From Cryptomeria japonica (Eukaryota > Streptophyta > Pinopsida > Cupressales > Cupressaceae), in NCBI RefSeq assembly GCF_030272615.1, contig NW_026729175.1:1-64000 (forward strand): a DNA stretch of 64,000 bases. The letters run 5' to 3'. This document shows positions 48,367-60,918 of the stretch, piece by piece (positions within the stretch are counted from its first letter, which is position 1; each line of letters opens with the position of its first letter). Under the pieces are notes generated by a model. The model was not told where the DNA came from. It did not search any database and was given only the letters and a program-made list of their open reading frames with translations. The translations under genes and the position numbers were made by a program.

Positions 48367-50519
48367 CCAAACAATGCTTTCCATGTTCCAAAATCATGGC
48401 TTTCAAGGCAAAAGCTCCGAAATGAGGTTCCAAGAGCACAACGTACTTCAAAATTGCGTTTTGACGCTACCGACTCTGGAATTGGGACTTGTGTCTTGAA
48501 ACCTTGTTGTGCCTCCAAACACTAATTTTTATGCTCCTAAAATGAGGCTTTTGAGGCACAACCTCGGAAATGAGGTTCTAAGAACACCATGTTTGTCAAA
48601 ATTGTGTTTTGACGCTATTAGCTTGAGAATTGGTACTTGTGTCTTAAAACCTTGTTGTTCCTTTAAACATTGATTTTGATGTTTTGAAACTAGAGCTTTC
48701 GAGCCACACGCTCCAAAACAAGGTTCTAAGAGCACGATGTGCATCAAAATCATGTTTTGACACTACAGAGTCTGGAATAGGGACTTGTGTCTTGAAAGCT
48801 TGTTGCGCCTCACCAATTTTGATGCTTTGAAACCGAAGATTTTGAGGCATAGGCTCCAAAACAAGGTTCTAAGAGCACAATGTGCGTCAAAATCAAAAGC
48901 CTCCAAACATTGATTTTGACGCTCGAAAACTGGGTCTTTCGAGCCACAAGCTCTGAAATTACCTTCTAAGAGAATGATGTGCATCAAAATGAAATTTTGG
49001 CGCTAGAGGCTCTGGAATAGGGACTTGATTATTTAAACCTTGTTGTGCCTTTAAACATTGTTTTTGATGTTTTGAAATTGGAGCTTTCGAGACACACGCT
49101 CCGAAACGAGGTTCTAAGAGCACAATGTGAATCAAAATGACATTTTGACACTACAGGCTCCAGAATAGGGACTTGCATCTTGAAAGCTTGTTCTGCCTCC
49201 GAACGCCAATTTTGATGCTTCAAAACTAAAGATTTTGAGGCATAAGCTCCAAAACAAGGTTCTAAGATCACGATGTTTGTCAAAATCAAATTTTTATGAT
49301 ACCGGCTCCAGAATCAAGACTTGCATCTTGAAACCTTGTTGTGCTTACAAACATCGATTTTGATGCTCCAAAACTAGGGCTTTTGAGGCACAATTCTAAA
49401 ACAGGGTGCTAAGAGGACAATGTGCATCAAAATCGAATTTTGATGCTATTGGCTCTAGTCGGGGCTTGCATCTTGAAACCTTGTTGTGCCTCAAAACACT
49501 GATTTTGATGCTTTGAAACCTGGGCTTTCGAGGCACACGCTTCAAAATGAAGTTTTAAGAGCACGATGTACGCCAAAATCAAATTTTGACGCTATTGACT
49601 TTTGAATCGGGGCTTGCATCTTGAAACCTTGTTGTGCCTCGAAACATTGATTTTGACGCTCCTAAACTTTGTCTTTCGAGGCACAAGCTCCGAAATGAGC
49701 TTCTAAGATAATGATGTGTGTCACAATGTAATTTTGACACTACAGGCTCTGGAATAGGGACTTGCATCTTGAAAACTTGTTGTGCCTCCACACACTGATT
49801 TTGATGTTCCAAAATCAAGGCTTCCAAGGCACAAGCTCCGAAATGAGGTTCTAAGAGCATGATGTACATCAAAATTGCATTTTGACGCTACTGACTATGG
49901 AATTGGGTCTTGTGTCTTGAAACCTTGTTGTGCCTCTAAACACTAAATTTTATGCTCCAAAAATGAGGATTTTGAGGCACAACCTCTGAAATGAGGTTCT
50001 AAGAACACCATGTTTGTCAAAATCATGTTTTGACACTATCAGCTTGAGAATTGGGACTTGTGTATTGAAACCTTGTTGTGCTTTTAAATATTGATTTCAT
50101 GTTTTGAAACTCGAGCTTTCAAGCCACACGCTCTGAAACGAGGTTCTAAGAGCACGATGTGCATCAAAATCACATTTTGACACTACAGGCTCTGGAATAG
50201 GGACTTGCATCTTGAAAGCTTGTTATGCCTCCAAACACCAATTTGTATTCTTCGAAACCAAAGATTTTGAGCCATAAGCTCCACAACATTCTAAGAACAC
50301 GATGTGCGTGAAAATCAAATTTTGACGCTACCGGCTCCAGAATCAGGACTTGCATCTTGAAACCTTGTTGTGCTTCCAAACATCAATTTTGATGCTCCAA
50401 AACTGAGGCTTTTGAGGCACAATTTCTAAAACAGGGTTCTAACAGCACAATGTGCATAAAAATTAGATTTTGATGCTATTGGCTCTAGAATCGGGGCTTG
50501 CATCTTCAAACCTTGTTGT

Positions 50520-51400
50520 GCCTCAAAACACTGATTTGAGCACGATGTGCGCAAAAATCAGATTTTCACACTATTGACTCTAGAATCAGGACTTGCATCT
50601 TGAAACCTTGTTGTGCCTCCAAACATTGATTTTGATGCTCCGAAATGATCTCCAAACATTGATTTTGATGCTCCAAAAATGAGGATTTTGAGGCACAACC
50701 TCCAAACTGGGGATTTCGAGGCACAAGCTTTGAAATAAGGTTCTAAGAGCAAGATGTGCTCCAAAATCATATATTGATGCTATTGACTCTAGAATCGAGA
50801 CTTGCATCTTGAAACCTTGTTGTGCCTCCAAACATTGATTTTGATGCTCCAAAACTGGGTCTTTCAAAGCACAAGCTCGGAAATCTTTGTGCCTCAAAAC
50901 ATTCATTTTTAACGCTATGAGCTTGAGAATCGGGACTTGTGTCTTAACCTTGTTGTGCCTTTAAACATTGATTTTGATATTTTGAAACTAGAGCTTTCGA
51001 GCCACACGCTCCAAAATGCGGTTCTAAGAGCACGATGTGCATCAAAATCACGATTTGACACTACAGGATCCGGAATAGGGACTTGCATCTTGAAAGCTTC
51101 TTGTGTCTCCAAACACCAATTTTCATGCTTCGAAACTGAAGATTTTGCGGCATAAGCTTCAAAATAAGGTTCTAAGAGCACAATGTGTGTCAAAATCAAA
51201 TTTTGATGCTACTCGCTCGAGACTCAGGACTTACATCTTGCAACCTTCTTGTGCCTCAAAACACTAGTTTTGATGCTCCAAAACGGCTTTCGAAGCTCAA
51301 GCTTCGAAATGATGTTCTAAGAGGACGATGTGTGCTAAAATCAGATTTTGACGCGATTGACTCTAGAATCGAGACTTGCATCTTGAAACCTTCTTGTGCC
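50520..51400 (+). repeat. Direct paralogue of 20410-21700
   Basis: It shares the E scar (CTGATTTGAGCACGATG), the repeated CCAAACATTGATTTTGATG after a cut at GAAATGATCT or GAAATGAGCT, the E variant GAAATAAGGTTCTAAGAGCAAG and the joint CATCTTGCAACCTTCTTG. This copy has lost about 100 bp near 50905, between CATTCATTTTTAA and CGCTATGAGC. Confidence 0.78.
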
Positions 51401-54030
51401 TCCAACCATTGATTTTGATGATCCAAAACTAGGTTTTTTGAGGCACAAGCTCCGAAATGAGCTTCTAAGAGAATGATGTGGATCAAAATGGAATTTTGAC
51501 ACTATAGGATCCAGTATAGGGACTTGCTTCTTTACACCTTGTTGTGCCTCCAAACACTGATTTTGATGTTCCAAAATCAGGGCTTTCAAGGCACAAGCTC
51601 CGAAATGAGGTTCTAAGAGCATGATGTACATAAAAATTGTGTTTTCATGCTACTGACTCTAGAATTGGGACTTGTTTCTTGAAACCTTCTTGTGCCTCCA
51701 AACACTAATTTTTATGCTCCAAAAACGAGGCTTTTGAGGCACAACCTTCGAAATCAGGTTCTAAGAACACCATGTTTGTCAAAATCGTGTTTTGACGCTA
51801 TTAGCTTGAGAATTGGGACTTGTGTCTTGAAACCTTGTTGTGCCTTTAAACATTGATTTTGATGTTTTGAAACAAGAGCTTTCGAGCCACATGCTACAAA
51901 ACGAGGTTCTAAGAGCACGATGTGGAAAAAAATCACATTTTGACACTACAGGTTCGGAAATAGGGACTTGCGTCTTGAAAGCTTGTTGTGCCTCGAAACA
52001 CCAATTTTGATGGTTTGAAACTAAAGATTTTGAGGCATAAGCTCCAAAACAAGGTTCTAAGAGAACGATGTGCGTCAAAATCAAATTTTGACGCTACCGG
52101 CTCTAAAATCGGGACTTTCATCTTTAAACCTTGTTGTGCCTCCAAACATCGATTTTGATGCTCCAAAACTGGGGCTTTTAAGGCACAATTTCTAAAACAG
52201 GGTTCTAACAATGTGCATCAAAATTCAATTTTGATGCTACTGGTTCTAGAATCGGGGCTTGCATCTTGAAACTTTGTTGTGCCAAAAAAACAATGATTTT
52301 GAGGCAAAAGCTTTGAAATGCCATTCTAAGAGCACGATGTGCGCCAAAATCAAATTTTGACGCTATTGACTCTAAAATCAGTACTTGCATCTTGAAACCT
52401 TGTTGTGCCTCGAAACCTCCGAAATGACGTTCTAAGAACATCATGTTTGTCAAAATCCTGTTTTGAAGCTATCAGCTTGAGAATCGGGACTTGTGTCTTG
52501 AAACCCTGTTGTGCCTTTAAACATTGATTTTGATGTTTTGAAATTGGAGCTTTCGAGACACACGCTCCGAAATGAGGTTCTAAGAGCACGATGTGAATCA
52601 AAATAACATTTTTACACTATAGGCTCCAGAATAGGGACTTGCGTCTTGAAAACTTGTTCTGCCTCCAAACGCCAATTTTGATGCTTCAAAACTAAAGATT
52701 TTGAGGCATAAGCGCCAAAACAAGGTTCTAAGAGCACGATGTCCGTCAAAATGAAATTTTGATGATACTGGCTCCAGAATCAAGACTTGCATCTTGAAAC
52801 CTTATTGTGCTTACAAACATCAATTTTGATGCTAAAAAACTAGGGCTTTTGAGGCACAATTTCTAAAACAGGGTTCGAAGAGCACAATGTGGATGCTACT
52901 GCCTCTAAAATCGGGGCTTGTATTTTGAAACCTTCTTGTGCCTCAAAAAACTGATTTTGATACTTCGAAACCGGGGCTTTTGAGGAACAAGCTTCGAAAT
53001 GAGGGTCTAAGAGCATGATGTGTACCAAAATCAAATTTTGATGCTATTGACTATAGAATCAGGACTTGCATCTTGAAACCTTGTTGTGCCTCGAAACATT
53101 GATTTTGACGCTCCAAAACTGGGTCTTTTGAGGTACAAGCTCTGAAATGAGCTTCTAAGAGAATGATGTGTGTCAAAATGTAATTTCGACACTACAGGCT
53201 CCGGAATAGGGACTTGCTTCTTGGAAACTTGTTGTGCCTCCAAACACTAATTTTATGTTCCAAAATCAAAGCTTTCAAAGCACAAGCTCTGAAATGACGT
53301 TCTAAGAGCATGATGTACATCAAAATTGCGTTTTGACACTACCGACTCTGGAATTGGGTTTTGTGTCTTGAAACCTTGTCGTGCCTCCAAACACTAATTT
53401 TTATGCTCCAAAAAGGAGGCTTTTCAGGCACAACCTCCGAAATGAGGTTCTAAGAACACCATGTTTGTCAAAATCGTGTTTTGACGCTATCAGCTTGAGA
53501 ATTGGGACTTGTGTCTTGAAACCTTGTTGTGCCTTTAAACATTGATTTTGATGTTTTGAAACTAGATCTTTCAAGCCACACGCTCCAAAACAAGGTTCTA
53601 AGAGCATGATGTGCATCAAAATCACGTTTTGACACTACAGGCTCCAGAATAGGGACTTACGTCTTGAAAGCTTGTTATGCCTCCAAACACAAATTTTGAT
53701 GCTTCAAAACCGATGATTTTGAGGCATAAGCTCCAGAATAAGGGTCTAAGAGCACGATGTGCGTCAAAATCAAATTTTGATGCTACTGGCTCCAAAGTCA
53801 GGACTTGCATGTTGAAACCTTGTTGTGCCTCCAAATATCGATTTTGATGCTCCAAAACCAGGGCTTTTGAATCACAATTTCCAGGAAAAAGCTCCAAAAT
53901 GATCTTCTAAGAGAATAATGTGCGTCAATATAGAATTTTGACGCTACAGGCTCTGTAATAGGGACTTGCTTCTTGAAACCTTGTTGTGCCTCCAAACATT
54001 GATTTTGATGTTCCCAAATCAGGGCCTTCA

Positions 54031-55128
54031 AGATAGCGTCAAAACATGATTTTGACAAACATGGTGTTCTTAGAACCTCATTTCGAAGGTTGTGCCTCAA
54101 ACTCCTCATTTTTGGAGCATCAAGATCAATTTTTGGAGCTCATTTCGGAGCTTGTGCCTTGAAAGACCCAGTTTTGGAGCATCAAAATCAATGTTTGGAG
54201 GCACAACAAGGTTTCAAGATGCAAGTCCTGATTCTAGAGTCAATAGCGTCAAAATCTGGTTTTGGCGCACATCGTGCTCAAATTAGTGTTTTGAGGCACA
54301 ACAAGGTTTCAAGATGCAAGCCCCAATTCTGGAGCCTTTATTGTCAAAACGTGATTTTGAAGCACATCGTGCTCTTCGAACCTCATTTCGGAGCGTGTGG
54401 CTCCAAAGGTCCATTTTCAAAACATCAAAATCAATATTTAAAGGCATAACAAGGTTTCAAGACACAAGTCCCTATTCTCAAGCTGATGGTGTCAAAACAC
54501 GATTTTGACAAACATGGTGTTCTTAGAACCTCATTTCAGAGGTTGTGTTTCAAAAGCCTCATTTTTGGAGAATAAAAATTAGTGTTTGAAGGCACGACAA
54601 GTTTCAAGACAAAAGTCCCAGTTCCAAAGTCGGTAGCGTCAAAACGCAATTTTGATGTATATCGTGCTCTTAGAACCTCATTTCAGAGCTTGTGCCTTGA
54701 AAGCCCTGATTTTGGAACATAAAAATTAGTGTTTGGAGGTACAACAAGGTTTCAAGAAACAAGTCCCTATTCCGGAGCCTGTAGCATCAAAATTCCATTT
54801 TGATGCACATCATTCTCTTAGAAGCTCATTTCAGAACTTGTGTCTTGACAGACCTAGTTTTGGAGCGTCAAAATCAATGTTTCGAGGCACAACAAGGTTT
54901 CAAGATGCAAGCCCTGATTCTAGATCTAGTAACATCAAAATTCAATTTTGATCCACATTGTGCTCGTAGAACCCTATTTTAGAAATTGTGCCTCAAAAGC
55001 CCCAGTTTTGGAGCATCAAAATCGATGTTTGGAGGCACAACAAGGTTTCAAGATGCAAGTCCCGATTCTCAAGTTGATAGAATCAAAACACGATTATGGA
55101 GCCAGTAGCATCAAAATTTGATTTTGAC
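54031..55128 (-). repeat. Satellite array, inverted block 9
   Basis: Reverse-oriented monomers forming the inverted counterpart of 19577-20674. Coordinates of paired points sum to about 74,705 throughout. It retains the same two deletion scars and the same patchwork at its far end. The first 840 bp also recurs directly at 63160-64000, 9,129 bp downstream. Confidence 0.93.
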
Positions 55129-56202
55129 GAGCAGGATGTGCACCAAAATCAGATTTTGATGCTTTTGACTCAAGAATCAGGACTTGCATCTGGAAACCTT
55201 GTTGTGCCTCCAAACATTGATTTTGATGCTCCAAAACTGGGTCTTTTGAGGCAGAAGCTCTGAAATGAGCTTTTAAGAGAATGATGTGAGTGAAAATGAA
55301 ATTTTGACCCTACAGGCTCCAGAATAGAGACTTGCTTGTTGAAACCTTGTTGTGCTTCCAAACACTGATTTTGATGTTCCAAAATAGGGCTTTCAAGGCA
55401 CAAGCTCCGAAATGAGGTTCTAAGAGCACGATGTACATCAAAATTGTGTTTTGACGTTACCAACTTTGGAATTGGGACTTGTGTCTTGAAACCTTGTTGT
55501 GTCTCCAAACACTAATTTTTATGCTCCAAAAATGATGATTTTGAGGCACAACCTCCGAAATGAGGTTCTAAGAACACTATATTTGTCAAAATCTTGTTTT
55601 GACGCTATCAGCTTGAGAATCGAGACTTGTATCTTGAAACCTTGTTGTGCCTTTAAACATTGATTTTGATGTTTTGAAACTGGAGCTTTCGAGCCACACA
55701 CTGCGAAACGAGGTTCTAAGAGCACGATGCACATCAAAATCACGTTTCGACACTACAGGCTCCAAAATAGGGACTTTCGTCTTGAATGCTTGTTGTGCCT
55801 CCAAAGACCAATTTTGATGCTTTGAAACATTGTTGTGCCTGCAAACATCGATTTTGATTCTCCAAAACTGGGGCTTTTGAGGCACAATTTCTAAAATAGG
55901 GTTCTAAGAGCACAATATGAATCAAAATTGAATTTTGATGCTACTGGCTCTAGAATTGGGGCTTGCATCTTGAAACGTTGTTGTGCCAAACAACAATAAT
56001 TTTGATGCTCCGAAACCGGGGCTTTCGAGGCACAAGCTTTGAAATGAGGTTCTAAGAGCATGATGTACGCCAAAATCAGATTTTGCTGCTATTGACTCTA
56101 GAATCAGGACTTCAATCTTGAAACCTTGTTGTGCCTACAAACATTGATTTTGATGCTACCTGCTCTAGAATCGGGGCTTGCATCTTGAAACCTTGTTGTT
56201 CT
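54031..56202. repeat. Inverted duplication of 18503-20674, including its orientation switch
   Basis: Paired coordinates sum to 74,705 across the whole 2.17 kb with hardly any drift. The duplicated segment carries the internal switch (19576/19577 and 55128/55129) with the same bases on both sides, so the switch is older than the duplication. The duplication ends inside monomers at both sides. Confidence 0.9.
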
Positions 56203-56203
56203 G
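55129..56203 (+). repeat. Satellite array, forward block 10
   Basis: A short forward island of about seven monomers, the inverted counterpart of 18503-19576. It opens with E (CACCAAAATCAGATTTTGATGC). Near 55825 it has the C-to-D fusion (TTTGAAACATTGTTGTGCC) found in its partner. It ends abruptly at CCTTGTTGTT, followed at once by inverted E sequence. Confidence 0.93.
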
Positions 56204-59200
56204 ATTCTAAAGTCAATAGCGTTAAAATCTGATTTTGGTGCACATCGTGCTCTTCGATCCTCATTTCGAAGCTTGTGCCTCGAAAGCCCCGGTTTCAGAG
56301 CATCAAAATCAATGTTTTTTGGCACAACAAGGTTTCATGATGCAAGCCTCGATTCTAGAGCCAGTAGAATCAAAATTCAATTTTGATTTACATTGTTCTC
56401 TTAGAACCCTGTTTTAGAAATTGTGCCTCAAAAGCCCCAGTTTTGGAGCATCAAAATCAATGTTTGGAGGCACAATAAGGTTTCAAGATGCAAGTCCTGA
56501 TTCTAGAGCCGGTAGTATCAAAATTTGATTTTTAGGCACATCATGCTCTTAGAACCTTGTTTTGGAGCTTATGCCTTAAAATATTTGGTTTCAAGATAGA
56601 AGTCTTGATTCTCAAGCTGATAGCGTCAAAACATGATTTTGACAAACATCGTGTTCTTAGAACCTCATTTCGGAAGTTGTGCCTCAAAAGCCTCGTTTTT
56701 GGAGCATAAAAATTAGTGTTTGGAGGCACAACAAGGTTTCAAGATGCAAGTCTTGATTCTAGCACCGGTAGCGTCAAAATTTGATTTTGACACACATCGT
56801 GCTCTTAGAATCTTGTTTTAGAGGTTATGCCTCAAAATCTCTGGTTTCGACGTATCGAAATTGGTGTTTGGAGGCAGAACAAGTTTTCAAGACACAAGTC
56901 CCTATTTCAGAGCCTGTAGTGTCAAAATGTTATTTTGAGGCTCTTAAAACCTCATTTGGGAGGGTGTGGCTCGAAGGCTCCAGTTTCAAAACATCAAAAT
57001 TAATGTTTAAAGGCACAACAAGGTTTCAAGACACAAGTCCCGACTCTCAAGCTCATAGCATCTAAACACGATTTTGACAAACATGGTGTTCTTAAAACCT
57101 GATTTCAAAGGTTGTGCCTCAAAATCCTCATTTTTGGAGCATAAAAATTAGTGTTTGGAGGCAAAATAAGGTTTCAAGGAACAAGTCCCAATTCTAGAGT
57201 CGGCAGCATCAAAACGTAATTTTGATGTACATCGTGCTGTTAGAACCTATTGATTTTGACGCACATCGTGTTCTTAGAATGTTTTGGAGCTTATGCATCA
57301 AAATCTTTGGTTTCGAAGCATCAAAATTGGTGTTTGGAGGCACAACAATATTTCAAGATGCATGTCCCTATTACGGAGCCTGTAGCGTCAAAATGCAATT
57401 TTGATGTACATCGTGCTCTTAGAACCTCATTTCGGAGCTTGTGCCTTGAAAGCACTGATTTTGGATAATCAATATCAGTGTTTGGAGGCATAACAGGTTT
57501 AAAGAAGCAAGTCCCTATTCCAGAGCTTGTAGCGTTAAAATTCCATTTTGACGCACATCATCAGTGTTTTGAGGCACAACAAAGTTTCAAGATGCAAGTC
57601 CCAATTCTAGAGTCAAGAGCGTCAAAATCTGATTTTGATGCACATCGTGCTCTTAGAACCTCATTTCGAAGCTTGTGCCTCGAAAGCCCCAGTTTTGGTG
57701 CATCAAAATCAGTGTTTTGAGGCAAAACAAGGTTTCAAGATCCAAGCACCGATTCTAGAGCTAGTAGCATCTAAATTAACATTTTGATGCACATTGTGCT
57801 CTTAGATCCCTGTATAATAAATTGTGTCTCAAAAGCCCCAATTTTAGAGCATTAAAATGGATGTTTGGAGGGACAATAAGGTTTGAAGATGCAAGTCCTG
57901 ATTCTGGAGCCGGTAGCGTCAAAATTTGATTTTGACGCACATCGTGTTCTTAGAACCTTGTTTTGGAGCTTATGCCTCAAAATCTTCAGTTTCGAATCAT
58001 CAAAATTGGTGTGTGGAGGTACAACAAGCTTTCAAGACGCAAGTCCCTATTCCAGAGACTGTAGTGTCAAAACGTGATTTTGTTGCACATCGTGCTCTTA
58101 GAACATCGTTTGAGAGCGTGTGGCTCCAAAGCCCGCGTTTAAAAAACATCAAAATCAATGTTTAAAGGAACAACAAGGTTTCAAGACACAAGTCCCAATT
58201 CTCAAGCCGATAGCGTCAAAACACGATTTTGACAAACATGGTGTTCTTAGAACCTCATTTCAGAGGTTGTGCCTCAAAAGCCTCATTTTTGGAGCATAAA
58301 AATTAGTGTTTGGAGGCACAACAAGGTTTCAATACACAAGTCCCAATTCCAAAGTCGGTAGCGTCAAAACGCAATTTTTATAAACATCGTGCTCTTAGAA
58401 CCTCATTTCGGAGCTTTTGCCTTAAAAGCCCTAATTTTGGAACATCAAAATCAATGTTTTGAGGCATAACAATTTTTCAAGAAGCAAGTCCCTATTCTGG
58501 AGCCTGTAGCGTCAAAATTCCATTTTGACGCACTTCATTCTCTTAAAAGCTCATTTCGGAGCTTGTGCCTCGAAAGACGCAGTTTTGGAGCATCAAAATT
58601 AATGTTTGGAGGCACAACCACATTTCAAGATTCAAGTCTCGATTCTAGTGTCAATAGCATCAAAATCTGATTTTGGCGCACATTGTGCTCTTGGAACCTC
58701 ATTTCGAAGCTTGTGCCTCGAAAGCACCGGTTTTAGAGCATCAAAATTCATGTTTCGAGGCACAACAAGGTTTCAAGATGCAAGCCCCAATTCTAGAGCA
58801 TCAAAATCGATGTTTGGAAGCACAACAAGGTTTCAAGATGCAAGTCCTGATTCTGGAGCCGATAGCATCAAAATTTGATTTTGATGCACATCTTGCTCTT
58901 AGAACCTTGTTTTGGAGCTTATGCCTCAAAATCTTCGGTTTCGAAGCATCAAAATTGGTTTTTGGAGGCACAACAAGCTTACAAGACGCAAGTCCCTATT
59001 CCAGATCCTGTAGTATCAAAACATGATTTTGATGCACATCGTGTTCTTAGAACCTCGTTTCGGAGCGTGTGGCTCGAAAGCTCCAGTTTCAAAACATCAA
59101 AATCAATGTTTAAAGGCACAACAAAGTTTCAAGACACAAGTCCCGATTCTCTGGCGGATAGCGTCAAAACACAATTTTGACAAACATGGTGTTCTTATAA

Positions 59201-59449
59201 CGTCATTTCGGAGGTTGTGCCTCAAAAGCCTCATTTCTGGAGCATAAAAATTGGTGTTTGGAGGCAGAACAAGGTTTCAAGACAAAAGTCGTAATTCAAG
59301 AGTCAAGAGCGTCAAAACGCAAATTTGATGTACATCGTGCTCTTAGATCCTCATTTCTGAGATTGTGGCTTGAAAGCCTTGATGTACATCGTGCTCTTAG
59401 AACCTCATTTCTGAGCTTGTGGTTTCAAAACATCAAAATTGGTGCTTGG

Positions 59450-59733
59450 AGGCTTTCAAGACACAAGTCCCAATTCCAGAGCTGATAGTGTCAAAATACG
59501 ATTTTGAAGCACATTGTTCTCTTAGAACTTTATTTCAGAGCTTGTCCCCAGAAATCCCAGGTTTGAGAGCATCAAAATTGGTTTTTGGAGGCACAAGGTT
59601 GCGAGATGCAAGTCGTGATTTTGGAGCTTGTAGCGTCAAAATGTCATTTTGACGCACATGGTGCTCTTAGAGCCTTGTTTGCGGAGCTTATGCCTCAAAA
59701 GCCCCGATTTTGAAAATCAAAATCAGTGTTTGG
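59450..59733 (-). repeat. H-K cassette (reverse)
   Basis: H (59450-59588, 139 bp) and K (59589-59733, 145 bp). This is the inverted partner of 12362-12654 (paired points sum to about 72,095) with only a couple of differences by eye over about 350 bp. H lacks 9 bp at the joint (GGTGCTTGGAGGCTTTCAAG). Confidence 0.86.
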
Positions 59734-60622
59734 AGGCACAACAAGGTTTCAAGAAGCAAGTCCCTTTTCCGGAGCCTGTAGTGTCAAAATTCCATTTTGA
59801 TGCACATCATTCTCTTAGAAGTTCATTTTGGAGCCTATGCCTCGAAAGACCCAGTTTTGGAGCATCAAAATCAATGTTTGTAAGCACAACAAGATTTCAA
59901 GATGCAAGTCCGGATTCTAGAGCCAGTAGCATCAAAATTCAATTTTGATGCACATTGTGCTCTTAGAACACTGTTTTAGAAATTGTGCCTCAAAAGCCAC
60001 AGTTTTGGAGCATCAAAATTGATGTTTGAAGGCTAAACAAGGTTTCAAGATGCAAGTCCTGATTCTGGAGCCAGCAACTTCAAAATCAAATTTTGACGCA
60101 CATTGTGCTCTTAGAACCTTGTTTTGGACCTTATGCATCAATATCTTTGGTTTCAAAGCATCAAAATTGGTGTTTAGAGGCACAACAAGCTTTCAAGATG
60201 CAAGTCCCTATTAAGGAGCCTGTAGTGTCAAAATAAGATTTTGATGCACATCGTGCTCTTAGAACCTTGTTTCGGAGTGTGTGGCTCGAAAGCTCCAGTT
60301 TCAAAACATCAAAACCAATGTTTAAAGGAACAAAAAGGTTTCTAGACACAAGTCTCGATTCTCAAGATGATAGCATCAAAACACGATTTTGACAAACATG
60401 GTGTTCTTACAACCTCATTTAGGAGGTTGTGCCTCAAATGCCTCATTTTTGGAGCATAAAAATTACTTTTTGGAGGCACAACAAGGTTTCAAGACACAAG
60501 TAATAATTCTAGAGTTGGTAGCGTCAAAACGCACTTTTTGATGTACATTGTGCTCTTAGAACCTCATTTCGGTGCTTGTGCCTTGAAAGCCCTGATTTAG
60601 GAACATGAAAATCAATGTTTGG

Positions 60623-60918
60623 AGGCACAACAAGATTTCAAGATGCAAGTCCCGATTCCGATACTGATAGCATCAAAATTCAATTTTGATGCACATCGTT
60701 CTCTTAGAACCTTGTTTCGAAGCTTGCACCTCGAACGTCGCAGTTTCAGAACTTCAAAATTGGTGTTTGGAGGCACAACAAGGTTTCAAGACGCAAGTCC
60801 CAATTCCAGAGCCGGTAGTGTCAAAATAAGATTTTGAAGCACACTGTGCTCTTAGAACCTTATTTCGGAGCTTGTCCCTCGAAAGCCTCGATTTGAGAGC
60901 ATCAAAATTGGTGTTTGG
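60623..60918 (-). repeat. I-H cassette (reverse)
   Basis: I (60623-60770) and H (60771-60918), exactly 148 bp each, the inverted partner of 11177-11472. I carries the divergent GAACGTCGCAGTTTCAG, matching CTGAAACTGCGACGTTC at 11345. Confidence 0.87.

Larger units (their letters stand above)
47858..54030 (+). repeat. Satellite array, block 8
   Basis: Forward monomers with H and a truncated I at 48102-48366. Shortened HOR copies occur near 48890 (C to F), 49030 (F to B), 50530-50700 (multiple short fusions, shared with 20410-20600), 50890 and 52330-52430. The block ends in a G monomer at GGGCCTTCAAG, which is joined to an inverted A monomer. Confidence 0.94.
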
